Source of the DNA: Ammonifex sp.
GTDB taxonomy: Bacteria > Bacillota > Desulfotomaculia > Desulfotomaculales > DYER01
Length of the DNA: 49,455 nt
Direction: 5' to 3'
Assembly (NCBI GenBank): GCA_020725605.1
Contig: DYER01000103.1
Span: forward strand, 1 to 49,455
Shown here: piece by piece, positions 42,620 to 49,455 of the stretch
How positions within the stretch are numbered: the first letter of the stretch is position 1
Layout: the number at the start of each line of letters is the position of its first letter
The notes under the pieces: model-generated
What the model was told of the DNA's origin: nothing
What the model saw: only the letters and a program-made list of their open reading frames with translations
Database searches by the model: none
Translations under genes and position numbers: made by a program

Positions 42620-42868
42620 CTACCGCGCCTTTGCCTTGCGCACCACCACGATGGCGCAATCCGGGCAAACCATCTGGCAGGTACCGCAGGCGTTGCAACC
42701 GTTGGTTACCCGTACGGATGGCGTACCGTAGGCCCCCAGGTAGTCCGCCCAGGTCAGGGTCTTCTTGGGGCACTTGGCAATACACAGACCGCAGCCCTTG
42801 CACAGCTCCGGAAAAACCGTGTGCGTGCCCTTTTCCGTCTCGACCGTGATACCGTGGTATTCGGCCAC
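42620..42868 (-). CDS. korD: 2-oxoacid:ferredoxin oxidoreductase, delta (ferredoxin) subunit
   Basis: 82 residues with two [4Fe-4S] motifs, CKGCGLCIAKCP and CNACGTCQMVCP. It transfers electrons from the TPP-containing subunit to ferredoxin. Start GTG 42868 has AAGGAGG. Last of the four subunit genes. Confidence 0.9.
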   Translation of the reverse strand: MAEYHGITVETEKGTHTVFPELCKGCGLCIAKCPKKTLTWADYLGAYGTPSVRVTNGCNACGTCQMVCPDCAIVVVRKAKAR

Positions 42869-42905
42869 GGAATTTTCCTCCTTTCCGGAACCCCTACCGG
42901 TAACG

Positions 42906-43466
42906 TTATAGTTTGCCCTTAACGAGCTCCACGCCCCGCTCCACGGCGCGGTGGTTCAGTTCGCGCAGGGCGGGGTCCTTCTCGAAGCGGTGGCCCAGCC
43001 GTCTTTCTATGGCCTCCTTGGCCTCCTCCACGGTGATCACCCCGGTCAGCCCTATGACGGCCCCCAGAATCATCACGTTGAAGACCCGCGGGTGCAGCTC
43101 CTTTTTCGAAACCTCGATGGCCGGGACCGCGACAAGGCGCGCCACCCCTTGCGGCAGGTGGTTGGTGCCGATGCTGCTGTCGTAGATAAAAGTGGTTTCC
43201 GGCCCCACGTAGGGACGGCTGCGCACCACCGCCCGGTCGCTCAGGGCGATGGCGAGGTCCGCGGTCTCGAATCTGGGGGGCCCGATGGGCTCGTCCCCCA
43301 CCTGCACAAAGGCGAGCGAGACCCCACCGCGCTGCTCGATCCCGAAGTTGGGAATGTAGAGGGCCTCGCGCCCCTTTTCGTAGGCTGCCTCGGCGATGAT
43401 CTCGGCCACGGCCTGTACACCCTGGCCGCCCTCCCCGGCCAGCAAGATCTTGACCGGCCTAGCCAT
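42906..43466 (-). CDS. korC: 2-oxoacid:ferredoxin oxidoreductase, gamma subunit
   Basis: 186 residues. Gamma-domain motif KILLAGEGGQGVQAVAEIIAEAA at the N terminus, then YIPNFGIEQRGG and VMILGAVIGLTG. Overlaps the beta-subunit stop by 8 nt. The family covers 2-oxoglutarate, 2-oxoisovalerate and pyruvate enzymes; the four-gene alpha-beta-gamma-delta split fits KorABCD/VorABCD. Confidence 0.9.
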   Translation of the reverse strand: MARPVKILLAGEGGQGVQAVAEIIAEAAYEKGREALYIPNFGIEQRGGVSLAFVQVGDEPIGPPRFETADLAIALSDRAVVRSRPYVGPETTFIYDSSIGTNHLPQGVARLVAVPAIEVSKKELHPRVFNVMILGAVIGLTGVITVEEAKEAIERRLGHRFEKDPALRELNHRAVERGVELVKGKL

Positions 43467-44241
43467 CCTCCCGCTCCCCCTTTCCCCGCGCCAGCTCCGG
43501 TGGCACCTTAACCTCGCCCACCTTGAAGTACCTGGTCATTTCCTTCTCTATGAACTTCCAGGTGTCCTCGGCGTTGGTGCGCCAGTTCGTCGGGCAGGTC
43601 GACAGGGCCTCCACGAAGGAAAAGCCCCGACCCGCCATTTGATTCTGCAGGGCCCGCTTGATAAACTCCTTCAGCTGTCTGGGCCTGGCCACCGTACCTC
43701 GGGCCACGTAGGCCCCGTCCCGGGTGATACTGGCCACCATCTCCGGCCCCTGTATGGGGTAGCCGGTCAGCTCCGGGTCCCGGCCGAAGGGCGTGGTCTC
43801 GGTCTTCTGGCCCGGCAGGGTAGTGGGAGCCATCTGCCCGCCCGTCATGCCGTACTGGGTATTGTTGACCAGGATCACGGTGATGCGGTCGTTGCGCGTG
43901 GCCGCGTTGACCAGGTGCTGGGTGCCGATGGCGTAACCACCGCCGTCTCCCATGTAGGCCACCACGATCAGCTCGGGGTTGGCCCGCTTCATGCCCACCA
44001 TCACGGGTGTGGTGCGGCCGTGGTGGGTCTGAACCGTGTCTACGTTGAAGAAATCCCAGGACAGCAGGGAACAGCCGATGTCACAGCCGAAAACCACCCG
44101 GTCCTGGATTTCCAGTTCGTCGATAGCCTCCCCCAGGGCCTTGAGCACGATGCCGTGTCCGCAGCCCGGACAGAACTTGTGGGGCTTGGTCTCGGGCCGC
44201 CAGCTCCTGGGCATGGCCGGTTGTATCTGCACGCCTTTCAT
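43459..44241 (-). CDS. korB: 2-oxoacid:ferredoxin oxidoreductase, beta (TPP) subunit
   Basis: 260 residues. FCPGCGHGIVLKALGEAIDEL, the TPP/Mg motif YMGDGGGYAIGTQHLVNAA and TVILVNNTQYGMTGGQMAPTT are conserved. Gives a CoA thioester plus CO2 and reduced ferredoxin from a 2-oxoacid. Overlaps korA by 4 nt (ATGA). Confidence 0.92.
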   Translation of the reverse strand: MKGVQIQPAMPRSWRPETKPHKFCPGCGHGIVLKALGEAIDELEIQDRVVFGCDIGCSLLSWDFFNVDTVQTHHGRTTPVMVGMKRANPELIVVAYMGDGGGYAIGTQHLVNAATRNDRITVILVNNTQYGMTGGQMAPTTLPGQKTETTPFGRDPELTGYPIQGPEMVASITRDGAYVARGTVARPRQLKEFIKRALQNQMAGRGFSFVEALSTCPTNWRTNAEDTWKFIEKEMTRYFKVGEVKVPPELARGKGEREDG

Positions 44242-45338
44242 CCTCCCTGAACCAGCGTCTTGATGCGGGTCGCGATTTCCCCCTGGCCCACGAGTACCCC
44301 GGGCTTGTAGAGCCCGTGCACTTCGGCAGGAAGGCCGCTGAGGGCCTCCTTCACCAGGCGCGCCAGCTGGCCGTAGGCCGACTCCACTACCAGCAGCCGC
44401 ACCCCGGTGGCCGCCACGCGGCGCAGCGCGTCAGCGGGGAAGGGCCTCAGGGTGATGGGCCGGAAGTAACCCACCGGCACGCCCTGCTGCCGCAGTTCAC
44501 GCACCACGCCCTTCACGGCCCGGAAGACCACGCCGTGGGCCACCGCGACCACTCTGGCCCCGTCCACCCCGAAGGCCTCGTGCTCCACGATCTCCGGAGC
44601 CACCTTCTCGTATTCCCGCACCAGTTCCATGACCGCTTCGTAGAGTTCCTCTTCGATGCTGTAGGCGTTGCGCAGGTGGGCCGGAGGACGGTCCACGCCG
44701 GGCGTGCCGGGACGGCCCACGTAGGGCTCGGCCGGAACGAGCTCCACGCCCCGGACCTCGGGATCGTACATCACCACCGGTTCCCGCATCTTGCCCTGAT
44801 AGCCGTCGCCCAGGAGGAAGGTGGGAAACCGGTAGCGCCAGGCGGTGTTGAAGGCCTTGATGGTATAGTCGTAGAGGTCCTGGTGGGAGGAGGTCGAGTA
44901 CACCACACGCAAGCCCTCGCCGTTGCCGCCCAAGGAGGTGAGGGTGACCTCCTGCTGGGAGTAGACCACCTGGCCCGTGGAGGGCCCGCCCCGCTGCTGG
45001 ATCACCACCACCGCGGGCAGGCGCATCATCTCGGCCATGGAGAGGGGCTCCTGCATTAAAGTGTTGCCCGGCCCCGCCGTGGCCGTGAAGCTCTTCCTGC
45101 CGGCCAGCACCCCGCCCAGCATGGTGAAGCCCGCTGAAAGCTCGTCCTCGGTCTGCAAAAAGATCAGGCCGAACTTGGGCGCCAGCCGTGTCCAGTAGTG
45201 CATGATCTCGTTCTGTGGAGTAATGGGATAGCCGTACATACACTCGGCCCCGGCGGCGGCCGCCGCCCAGGCCACCACCTCGTTGCCCGTCATGAAAACC
45301 TTCTTTTCACCCTCCACGGGTTTGGGTTTTGTGGGCAC
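44238..45338 (-). CDS. korA: 2-oxoacid:ferredoxin oxidoreductase, alpha subunit
   Basis: 366 residues. MTGNEVVAWAAAAAGAECMYGYPITPQNEI, the SAGFTMLGGVLAGRKSFTATAGPG region and C-terminal transketolase-like domain VAHGVVFRAVKGVVRELR are typical. Substrate identity (2-oxoglutarate versus branched-chain 2-oxoacid) cannot be settled by eye. Preceded by a P-loop protein in the same orientation, 42 bp away. Confidence 0.91.
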   Translation of the reverse strand: MPTKPKPVEGEKKVFMTGNEVVAWAAAAAGAECMYGYPITPQNEIMHYWTRLAPKFGLIFLQTEDELSAGFTMLGGVLAGRKSFTATAGPGNTLMQEPLSMAEMMRLPAVVVIQQRGGPSTGQVVYSQQEVTLTSLGGNGEGLRVVYSTSSHQDLYDYTIKAFNTAWRYRFPTFLLGDGYQGKMREPVVMYDPEVRGVELVPAEPYVGRPGTPGVDRPPAHLRNAYSIEEELYEAVMELVREYEKVAPEIVEHEAFGVDGARVVAVAHGVVFRAVKGVVRELRQQGVPVGYFRPITLRPFPADALRRVAATGVRLLVVESAYGQLARLVKEALSGLPAEVHGLYKPGVLVGQGEIATRIKTLVQGG

Positions 45339-45379
45339 CAGTAGACTCCCCCTTCTTCCATGTAGAATGATACTTTACC

Positions 45380-46015
45380 CTACCAGAAGGCCCGCGGCAT
45401 GAACCTTTCCAGGGCCCGGACCGGGTTGCCCATGACGTCCCGCTCACCGAGAAGGGGCGCCAGTTCCTTTACCACGGACGTGGCCACCACCGGTAGGCCC
45501 AAAAGCCGCGCGGCCGCCGTCACCAGGCGCGCCCCCTCCTGTACCAGTTCCACCGTGGTCTCCTCCCCCAGGTGGGTGTTATTGATCAGTCCGTCCACGC
45601 GGCCCAGCTCCCGTACGTGGGCCACCACGTCCTCCACCGTGGCCGTCATGGGGCGCGCGACGTTGATTACCGCCAGCACCTGCAGGTCCGGGTGGCGATC
45701 CGCACCCTCCACAAGGTTGAGGGTCTGCGCGCCGTAGGCCCCGTAACCCACATCGAGGATCACGTCCCCTTCCCGGCGCAGGGCCCACTTGGCCTCCGCC
45801 GGCAAGGGTACCCCCGTCTCCCCGAGGCCAAGGGTGTGCCGCTCCCGGGCCACCACCTGCAGCCCGCGGGCCTCGAGCTCCCGCTTGATGGGCCGCAAGG
45901 TGAAGAAGGGCTCCACGACGTCCAGGTCCACCAGCGTCACCCGCCGGCCCGCACGCACCAGATCCAGGGCGCGGTTTACGGCATTTTCGCTCTTGCCGCT
46001 GGCATATTCCCCCAC
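45380..46015 (-). CDS. P-loop protein upstream of korA
   Basis: About 211 residues. Walker A GEYASGKSE is at the very N terminus if GTG 46015 is the start, leaving no room for the first beta-strand; in-frame upstream codons give VIGARTVEAYVGEYASGKS, so initiation may be further upstream at a rare codon (ATA, about 46048). Other segments: VTLVDLDVVEPFF, LDVGYGAYGAQTL, VINVARPMT, VDGLINNTHL. It resembles SIMIBI-type (MinD/CobQ) ATPases. Function unknown, perhaps assembly or loading of the oxidoreductase. Confidence 0.72.
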   Translation of the reverse strand: MGEYASGKSENAVNRALDLVRAGRRVTLVDLDVVEPFFTLRPIKRELEARGLQVVARERHTLGLGETGVPLPAEAKWALRREGDVILDVGYGAYGAQTLNLVEGADRHPDLQVLAVINVARPMTATVEDVVAHVRELGRVDGLINNTHLGEETTVELVQEGARLVTAAARLLGLPVVATSVVKELAPLLGERDVMGNPVRALERFMPRAFW

Positions 46016-46078
46016 GTAGGCCTCTACGGTCCGCGCGCCTATGACGTCACACCCCGTTAAGTCGACGAAATCCCTCTT

Positions 46079-46107
46079 ATTATACTAGACTATTGCGACT
46101 TTTTGAA
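46079..46107 (-). promoter_or_regulatory. Promoter of the P-loop/korABCD operon
   Basis: Minus strand -35 TTCAAA (46107-46102), 17-bp spacer, perfect -10 TATAAT (46084-46079). Predicted start near 46072. It is followed within a few nt by AAGAGGG, so the leader is very short. Confidence 0.6.
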
Positions 46108-46109
46108 GT

Positions 46110-46134
46110 CCAAGTATGCCAAATCCCCAAGTAT
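46110..46134 (-). repeat. Direct repeat ATACTTGG just upstream of the korABCD promoter
   Basis: Two copies (plus-strand CCAAGTAT at 46110-46117 and 46127-46134), centres 17 bp apart, directly upstream of the -35 box. Position suits an activator site. Confidence 0.45.
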
Positions 46135-46172
46135 ACCTTATACACATGCCCTCTTTATCCCTCGTTCGTAAT

Positions 46173-46213
46173 AAAAAACCGGCCAGCGGCGAATAAACAA
46201 CCACCAGGCCGGT
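46173..46213 (-). terminator. Intrinsic terminator after the bofA region
   Basis: Minus strand ACCGGCC ... GGCCGGT stem followed by TTTTTTATT. Ends transcription of the dnaX-ybaB-recR-bofA direction or of the small transcript proposed at 46178-46319. Confidence 0.75.
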
Positions 46214-46327
46214 CCTTACCACCTAACCACCCCGGAGGGAAACCCCCGAGACCGGCGATAACGCGGCCCACCGGCCCTTCCGGCGGCCCCCGGAGGGTGC
46301 CGTCCAAGCCGGCGCGTCTACCCACAT
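46178..46327 (-). other. Candidate small RNA or 34-codon ORF downstream of bofA
   Basis: TTTACC (46354-46349), 17 bp, TATAAT (46331-46326) form a promoter-like element just after the bofA stop; a transcript from about 46319 to the terminator at 46173-46213 would be about 140 nt and GC-rich. Alternatively the ATG at 46327, behind GGGGG, opens a 34-codon ORF (MWVDAPAWTAPSGGRRKGRW... to a TAG at 46223). The same bases serve as -10 box and start codon, so not both. No Rfam-like family recognised. Confidence 0.35.
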
Positions 46328-46362
46328 TATAATACCCCCGTCGACGCAGGTAAAGAAAGGAT

Positions 46363-46623
46363 TCAGAGAATTTGCCCCAGCAATAACAGCATGACCACCC
46401 CCGGCACGTTCAGCACCCCGGCCGCCAGCACCGTGACGGGATTCACGGCCACGTGCCATCCCAGCGGCGCGCCCAGGAGGTTGGCCGTGACCAACAACCC
46501 CAGACCAACCGCGGCCACGACGAGCAATTTGAGCAACCAGCGCAGGGGCCGCAAAACCAGACCTGCGGCCAGGTAGAGCCCCACCAACCCCAAAACCACC
46601 AGGACCCACGTCTTGCCTTCCAC
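46363..46623 (-). CDS. BofA-family (pro-sigma-K processing inhibitor-like) membrane protein
   Basis: 86 residues from GTG 46623 (GGGGGAGG upstream). Three hydrophobic stretches (VLVVLGLVGLYLAAGLVL, LVVAAVGLGLLVTANLLG, VLAAGVLNVPGVVMLLLLG) and the conserved VNPVTVLAAGVLNVPGV tail mark BofA. In Bacillus, BofA keeps SpoIVFB inactive in the forespore outer membrane. Placement after recR is the standard order; the small DUF2508 gene usually between them is absent here. Confidence 0.85.
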   Translation of the reverse strand: MEGKTWVLVVLGLVGLYLAAGLVLRPLRWLLKLLVVAAVGLGLLVTANLLGAPLGWHVAVNPVTVLAAGVLNVPGVVMLLLLGQIL

Positions 46624-46706
46624 GGGACCACCTCCCCCGTGTCCCATGTATACGGGCCAGGATGGTCCCTTATGAACGGCGGCCGGCAGGCCGGCGACCG
46701 CCGGCT

Positions 46707-47306
46707 TCAGACCTCCTGCCGGCCCTCCAGGGCGCGGGAGAGGGTCAGCCCGTCGGCGTACTCCAGGTCCGCCCCCACCGGCAGGCCGTGGGCCAGCCGG
46801 GTCACCTTCAGGCCCAGGGGCTTGATGAGGCGGGCGAGATAAAGGGCCGTGGCATCCCCCTCCACGTCGGCGCCGGTGGCCAGAATCACCTCGCGCACCT
46901 CCCCCTTCTCCAGCCGTGCCAGTAAGGCCCGCACGGTCAGGTCCTCCGGCCCGCGGCCTTCCAGGGGCGAAATGGTGCCGTGGAGCACGTGGTAGAGACC
47001 CCGAAAGCTGCCGGCCTTCTCGAGAGCCGCCACGTCCCGGGGCTCCTCCACCACGCACAAGATGGTGTGATCGCGCTGGGGGTCGCGGCACAGGGAACAA
47101 GGATCCGTGTCGGTGAAATTGCAGCACCGGCTGCAGTAACGGATGGCCTCCCTGGTCTCGAGCAACACCCGGGCCAGGTTCTGCACCACCGCGGGATCGG
47201 CCTTGAGCAGGTAAAAGGCCAGGCGCTGCGCCGTCTTGGGCCCGATGCCCGGAAGCTTACCCAGTTCTTCGGCCAGGCGCGCCACCGGCCCCGCGAATCC
47301 GAGCAT
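46707..47306 (-). CDS. recR: Recombination protein RecR
   Basis: 199 residues. HhH motif KLPGIGPKTAQRLAFYLL, zinc finger CSRCCNFTDTDPCSLC, Toprim domain ILCVVEEPRDVAALEKAG and the Walker-B-like C terminus TRLAHGLPVGADLEYAD. Acts with RecO and RecF in gap repair. 15 bp after ybaB. Confidence 0.96.
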   Translation of the reverse strand: MLGFAGPVARLAEELGKLPGIGPKTAQRLAFYLLKADPAVVQNLARVLLETREAIRYCSRCCNFTDTDPCSLCRDPQRDHTILCVVEEPRDVAALEKAGSFRGLYHVLHGTISPLEGRGPEDLTVRALLARLEKGEVREVILATGADVEGDATALYLARLIKPLGLKVTRLAHGLPVGADLEYADGLTLSRALEGRQEV

Positions 47307-47321
47307 TTCCCCTCACCCCGG

Positions 47322-47633
47322 TCAGAACCCGGGCAGGGGCAGGCCGCCGGCCAGCTTCTTCATCTCCGAGGCCACCATTTCCTGACTCTTGCGCAGGGCC
47401 TCATTGGCCGCGGCAAGGATCAGGTCCTGCAGCATTTCCACGTCACCCATCTCCAGAACCTCGGGCTGGATCTCCACCGCCACCAGCATCTGCTGCCCGT
47501 TTGCCACCACCCGCACCGCGCCGCCCCCGGCGGTGGCCTCCACCGTACGCCGGACCAGTTCCTCCTGAAGTTTCGCCATCTCGGCCTGAACCTTCTGCAC
47601 CTGCTTGAGCATTTTACCGGGGTAACCCTTCAT
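47322..47633 (-). CDS. ybaB: YbaB/EbfC nucleoid-associated protein
   Basis: 103 residues. MLKQVQKVQAEMAKLQEELV helix, VRVVANGQQMLVAVEI strand region, MLQDLILAAANEAL helix. DNA-binding dimer of unknown physiological role. Its start overlaps dnaX by 20 nt. Confidence 0.95.
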   Translation of the reverse strand: MKGYPGKMLKQVQKVQAEMAKLQEELVRRTVEATAGGGAVRVVANGQQMLVAVEIQPEVLEMGDVEMLQDLILAAANEALRKSQEMVASEMKKLAGGLPLPGF

Positions 47634-49137
47634 CGTGCTCCGCCCCCTCTTCCCCTTCTACCTCCACGAGTTCTTCGCCGAACAGTCGTACCGCCTCCTC
47701 CACCACCGGGTGCGCGGCCTGCCGGACCTCCGCAGGGGAAGCCTCCCGGGCATGCTCGCCTTCGAGGGTGCAGACCACCTCCCACGCTCCGCCCAGTACC
47801 TTGCCCAGGGCCGCGCTCACCACGGCCTTATTTTCCTCCACGTTGTCCCGGTGAAAAAGGTAGCCCGCACGGAACTGCAGGACCAGCCGGCCGTCCGACA
47901 CGGCCACGGGGCGAGCCTCTCTGAGGCAGGCATAAACCGAAATGCGCGTCCGCCGGATCTGCTCCAGGACCTTTTTCCACGCCGCCTGCACCCGGGCCAG
48001 ATCCCGCGCCCCGGACGCCGCCTCCCGTACGCCCTCGGCAGGCGCCTGCAGGCGCCGCTCCAGGGCCGCCACCCTGCGCTCCAGTTCGTCGAGCCGCGAG
48101 TCCTCCAGCACGGCTCTGGCCACCGTCAGCTCCAGTAAAATATAGGGGTCCTCGTAGGTGCGCATCTCGCGCCCGGCCGCGGCAAACAACTCCGCCATCC
48201 TCACCAGCCGCGCCTGCTCGGCCCGCTCGCCCCCGCCGACCAGCGAAGTGAACAGGCGTTCCCGCAAAAGGTCCGTGATCTGCCTGGCGAGCAGGCGCGG
48301 GTCGTAGCCGCAGGCCGCCATCCGCCCCACCAGTTCCAGGGCCCGCGCCCCGTCCCCGGCGGCCAGCCCGGCCACGAGTTCTTCCAGTAGCGTGCGCGGC
48401 GCAGCGCCCAGAAATTCCCGTACGGCCTCGGCCGTGACCACCCCTCCCTCGCACCAGGTGGCCACCTGGTCGAGCAGGCCCAGCCCGTCGCGCATGCTCC
48501 CCTCGGCCGCGGCGGCCATCAGTTGGAGGGCCTCCTCCTCCACCGCCAGGCCCTGGCTGGTGGCTACCTCCCCCAGGCGCGCCGCCACATCGCCCGGCGC
48601 CAGGCGGTGGAAATCGAAACGCTGGCAGCGCGAAACGATGGTCGGCGGTACCTTGTGGGGTTCGGTGGTGGCCAGTATGAAAACCACGTGCGGGGGAGGT
48701 TCTTCGAGGGTTTTCAGGAGGGCGTTGAAGGCCTCGGTAGTCAGCATGTGCACTTCGTCCACGATGTAGACCCGGTAAGACCCCGCCACGGGAGCGTACT
48801 TGATCCGTTCCCTGAGCTCACGGATCTCGTCGATGCCCCGGTGGGAAGCGGCGTCGATTTCCAGCACGTCGGGGGCATTCCCCGCCGCAATCCCCCGGCA
48901 ACTGGCACACTCGTTGCACGGGTCGGGCGTCGGTCCCCGGGCACAGTTGAGGGCCTTGGCCAGCACGCGGGCCGTACTGGTCTTGCCGGTACCCCGCGGC
49001 CCGCAGAAAAGGTAGGCGTGGGTCAGGCGACCGGCCGCCAGGGCATTCCGGAGCGTGCGCGTGACGTGCTCCTGGCCGCAGATCTCGGTGAAGGTTTGCG
49101 GGCGCCAGCGCCGGTAAAGGGCCGTATAAGGCTCCAT
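47614..49137 (-). CDS. dnaX: DNA polymerase III, gamma/tau subunit
   Basis: 507 residues from ATG 49137. Walker A CGPRGTGKTSTARVLAKAL, zinc Cys set with CNECASC, Walker B YIVDEVHML, VVSRCQRFDF, then domain III and a tau-like C-terminal part ending in an acidic tail. The frame is open to 49281, but that part covers the SRP RNA 3' region and terminator, so it is not coding. No A-rich slippery heptamer for a gamma product was seen. Transcription follows SRP RNA. Confidence 0.95.
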   Translation of the reverse strand: MEPYTALYRRWRPQTFTEICGQEHVTRTLRNALAAGRLTHAYLFCGPRGTGKTSTARVLAKALNCARGPTPDPCNECASCRGIAAGNAPDVLEIDAASHRGIDEIRELRERIKYAPVAGSYRVYIVDEVHMLTTEAFNALLKTLEEPPPHVVFILATTEPHKVPPTIVSRCQRFDFHRLAPGDVAARLGEVATSQGLAVEEEALQLMAAAAEGSMRDGLGLLDQVATWCEGGVVTAEAVREFLGAAPRTLLEELVAGLAAGDGARALELVGRMAACGYDPRLLARQITDLLRERLFTSLVGGGERAEQARLVRMAELFAAAGREMRTYEDPYILLELTVARAVLEDSRLDELERRVAALERRLQAPAEGVREAASGARDLARVQAAWKKVLEQIRRTRISVYACLREARPVAVSDGRLVLQFRAGYLFHRDNVEENKAVVSAALGKVLGGAWEVVCTLEGEHAREASPAEVRQAAHPVVEEAVRLFGEELVEVEGEEGAEHDEGLPR

Positions 49138-49153
49138 CGAGAACCACCCCAAC

Positions 49154-49178
49154 AAAAAAGACCCCGGCAGCCGGGGCC
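49154..49178 (-). terminator. Intrinsic terminator between SRP RNA and dnaX
   Basis: Minus strand CCCCGGC TGCCGGGG stem and loop, then TCTTTTTTG. Confidence 0.85.
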
Positions 49179-49224
49179 TGGCAACGGCGAAAATAATAAA
49201 CGGCCGTGCACCCGCCTTCGAATT

Positions 49225-49455
49225 ATGGCCTCCAAGCGGTATCCCCGCCGGCTCAACTCCGGCCGGGCCACCCTGCGGCACCCGGAGACATTCCCTTAGT
49301 GCTGCTTCCGTCAGGACCTGACACGGTTCGGGACGCTCCGCCGCGCAGGACCCGGCCCTCCTCGTGACCGCCGGGAACCGGACCTCACAGGCCCAACCCT
49401 CGGGCAGGAGTTCGACCCTGCTACAGCGGGTTGCAGGTACAGGGCACCGCTACCT
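49225..49455 (-). ncRNA. ffs: Signal recognition particle RNA, large bacterial (Firmicute) type, partial
   Basis: The apical domain sequence GTGTCAGGTCCTGACGGAAG followed by CAGCACTAAGGG is diagnostic of SRP RNA helix 8 and the Ffh-binding loop. The 5' part reads AGGTAGCGGTGCCCTGTACC, and the 3' part GGTGCCGCAGGGTGGCC ... GATACCGCTTGGAGG pairs back to the Alu-like domain, as in the long Bacillus scRNA. The 5' end lies at or beyond the right edge; the 3' end is estimated at 49225. Confidence 0.93.

Noticed and set aside
42620-45338. Pyruvate:ferredoxin oxidoreductase
   Set aside because: The beta, gamma and alpha subunits and small ferredoxin subunit fit the KorABCD/VorABCD arrangement better; nothing points specifically to pyruvate.
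46223-46609. 128-codon frame overlapping bofA on the same strand
   Set aside because: It runs out of frame through bofA and is low-complexity there; only its last 34 codons, outside bofA, are worth considering and are listed.
1-49455. CRISPR array, prophage or insertion sequence
   Set aside because: No regular short repeats, transposase, integrase or phage structural genes were found.

Overview
The window looks like chromosome from a high-GC, anaerobic, endospore-forming-lineage Firmicute (Clostridia; Desulfotomaculum/Pelotomaculum/Moorella-like is my best guess, by inference only). The basis is a sporulation-lineage gene set (BofA-like, YaaT/PSP1, YabE-like 3D/G5 protein, AbrB-family regulator), the Firmicute order SRP RNA-dnaX-ybaB-recR-bofA and holB-yaaT-rsmI, a large-type SRP RNA, ferredoxin-dependent 2-oxoacid oxidoreductase, and an ETF/HdrD-like acyl-CoA oxidation module. 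Almost every gene is on the minus strand; the exceptions are a sigma-54 activator, an AbrB regulator and one acyl-CoA ligase. No IS element, prophage, rRNA or CRISPR array was seen.

Layout. 1-5.4 kb: the 5' part of tRNA-Arg(CCG) with its promoter, L-lactate dehydrogenase, a zinc-ribbon ORF, a small ORF interrupted by an in-frame TGA, a NadR-like P-loop protein, archaeal-type phosphoglycerate mutase, an RlmD/TrmA-type RNA methyltransferase and what looks like a decayed PIN-domain toxin-antitoxin pair. 5.4-26.1 kb: about 20 kb of minus-strand genes with gaps under 100 bp, preceded by a textbook -24/-12 (sigma-54) promoter and a divergent AcoR-like sigma-54 activator. 26.5-28.4 kb: that activator; then an SDR gene. 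29.4-42.5 kb: tmRNA-smpB and housekeeping genes (ykuK-like, rsmA, yabE-like, tatD, metG, abrB-like, rsmI, yaaT, holB, tmk, Orn/Lys/Arg decarboxylase-like), then an isolated acyl-CoA ligase. 42.6-46.0 kb: korABCD-type 2-oxoacid:ferredoxin oxidoreductase behind a P-loop protein. 46.0-49.5 kb: a small candidate transcript, bofA, recR, ybaB, dnaX and SRP RNA.

The most interesting region is the sigma-54 cluster. Its distal part is recognisable acyl-CoA catabolism: two AMP-forming acyl-CoA ligases, a PaaK-like ligase, acyl-CoA dehydrogenase, SCP-x-type thiolase, 2,4-dienoyl-CoA reductase-like enzyme, PaaY/CaiE-like hexapeptide protein, EtfAB and a soluble HdrD-like Fe-S protein. Its promoter-proximal part is not a pathway I recognise: two diverged nitroreductase/SagB-fold paralogues, a radical SAM/SPASM protein with an unusual CX4CX2C cluster motif, a DUF362 protein, a 55-residue ORF coupled to it by ATGA, an unrecognised 130-residue protein and two tandem DUF2148 ferredoxin-like proteins. 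I infer an inducible catabolic regulon for an unidentified carboxylic (perhaps cyclic or aromatic) acid, in which the proximal genes build or run an uncharacterised redox step. The substrate cannot be read from the sequence.
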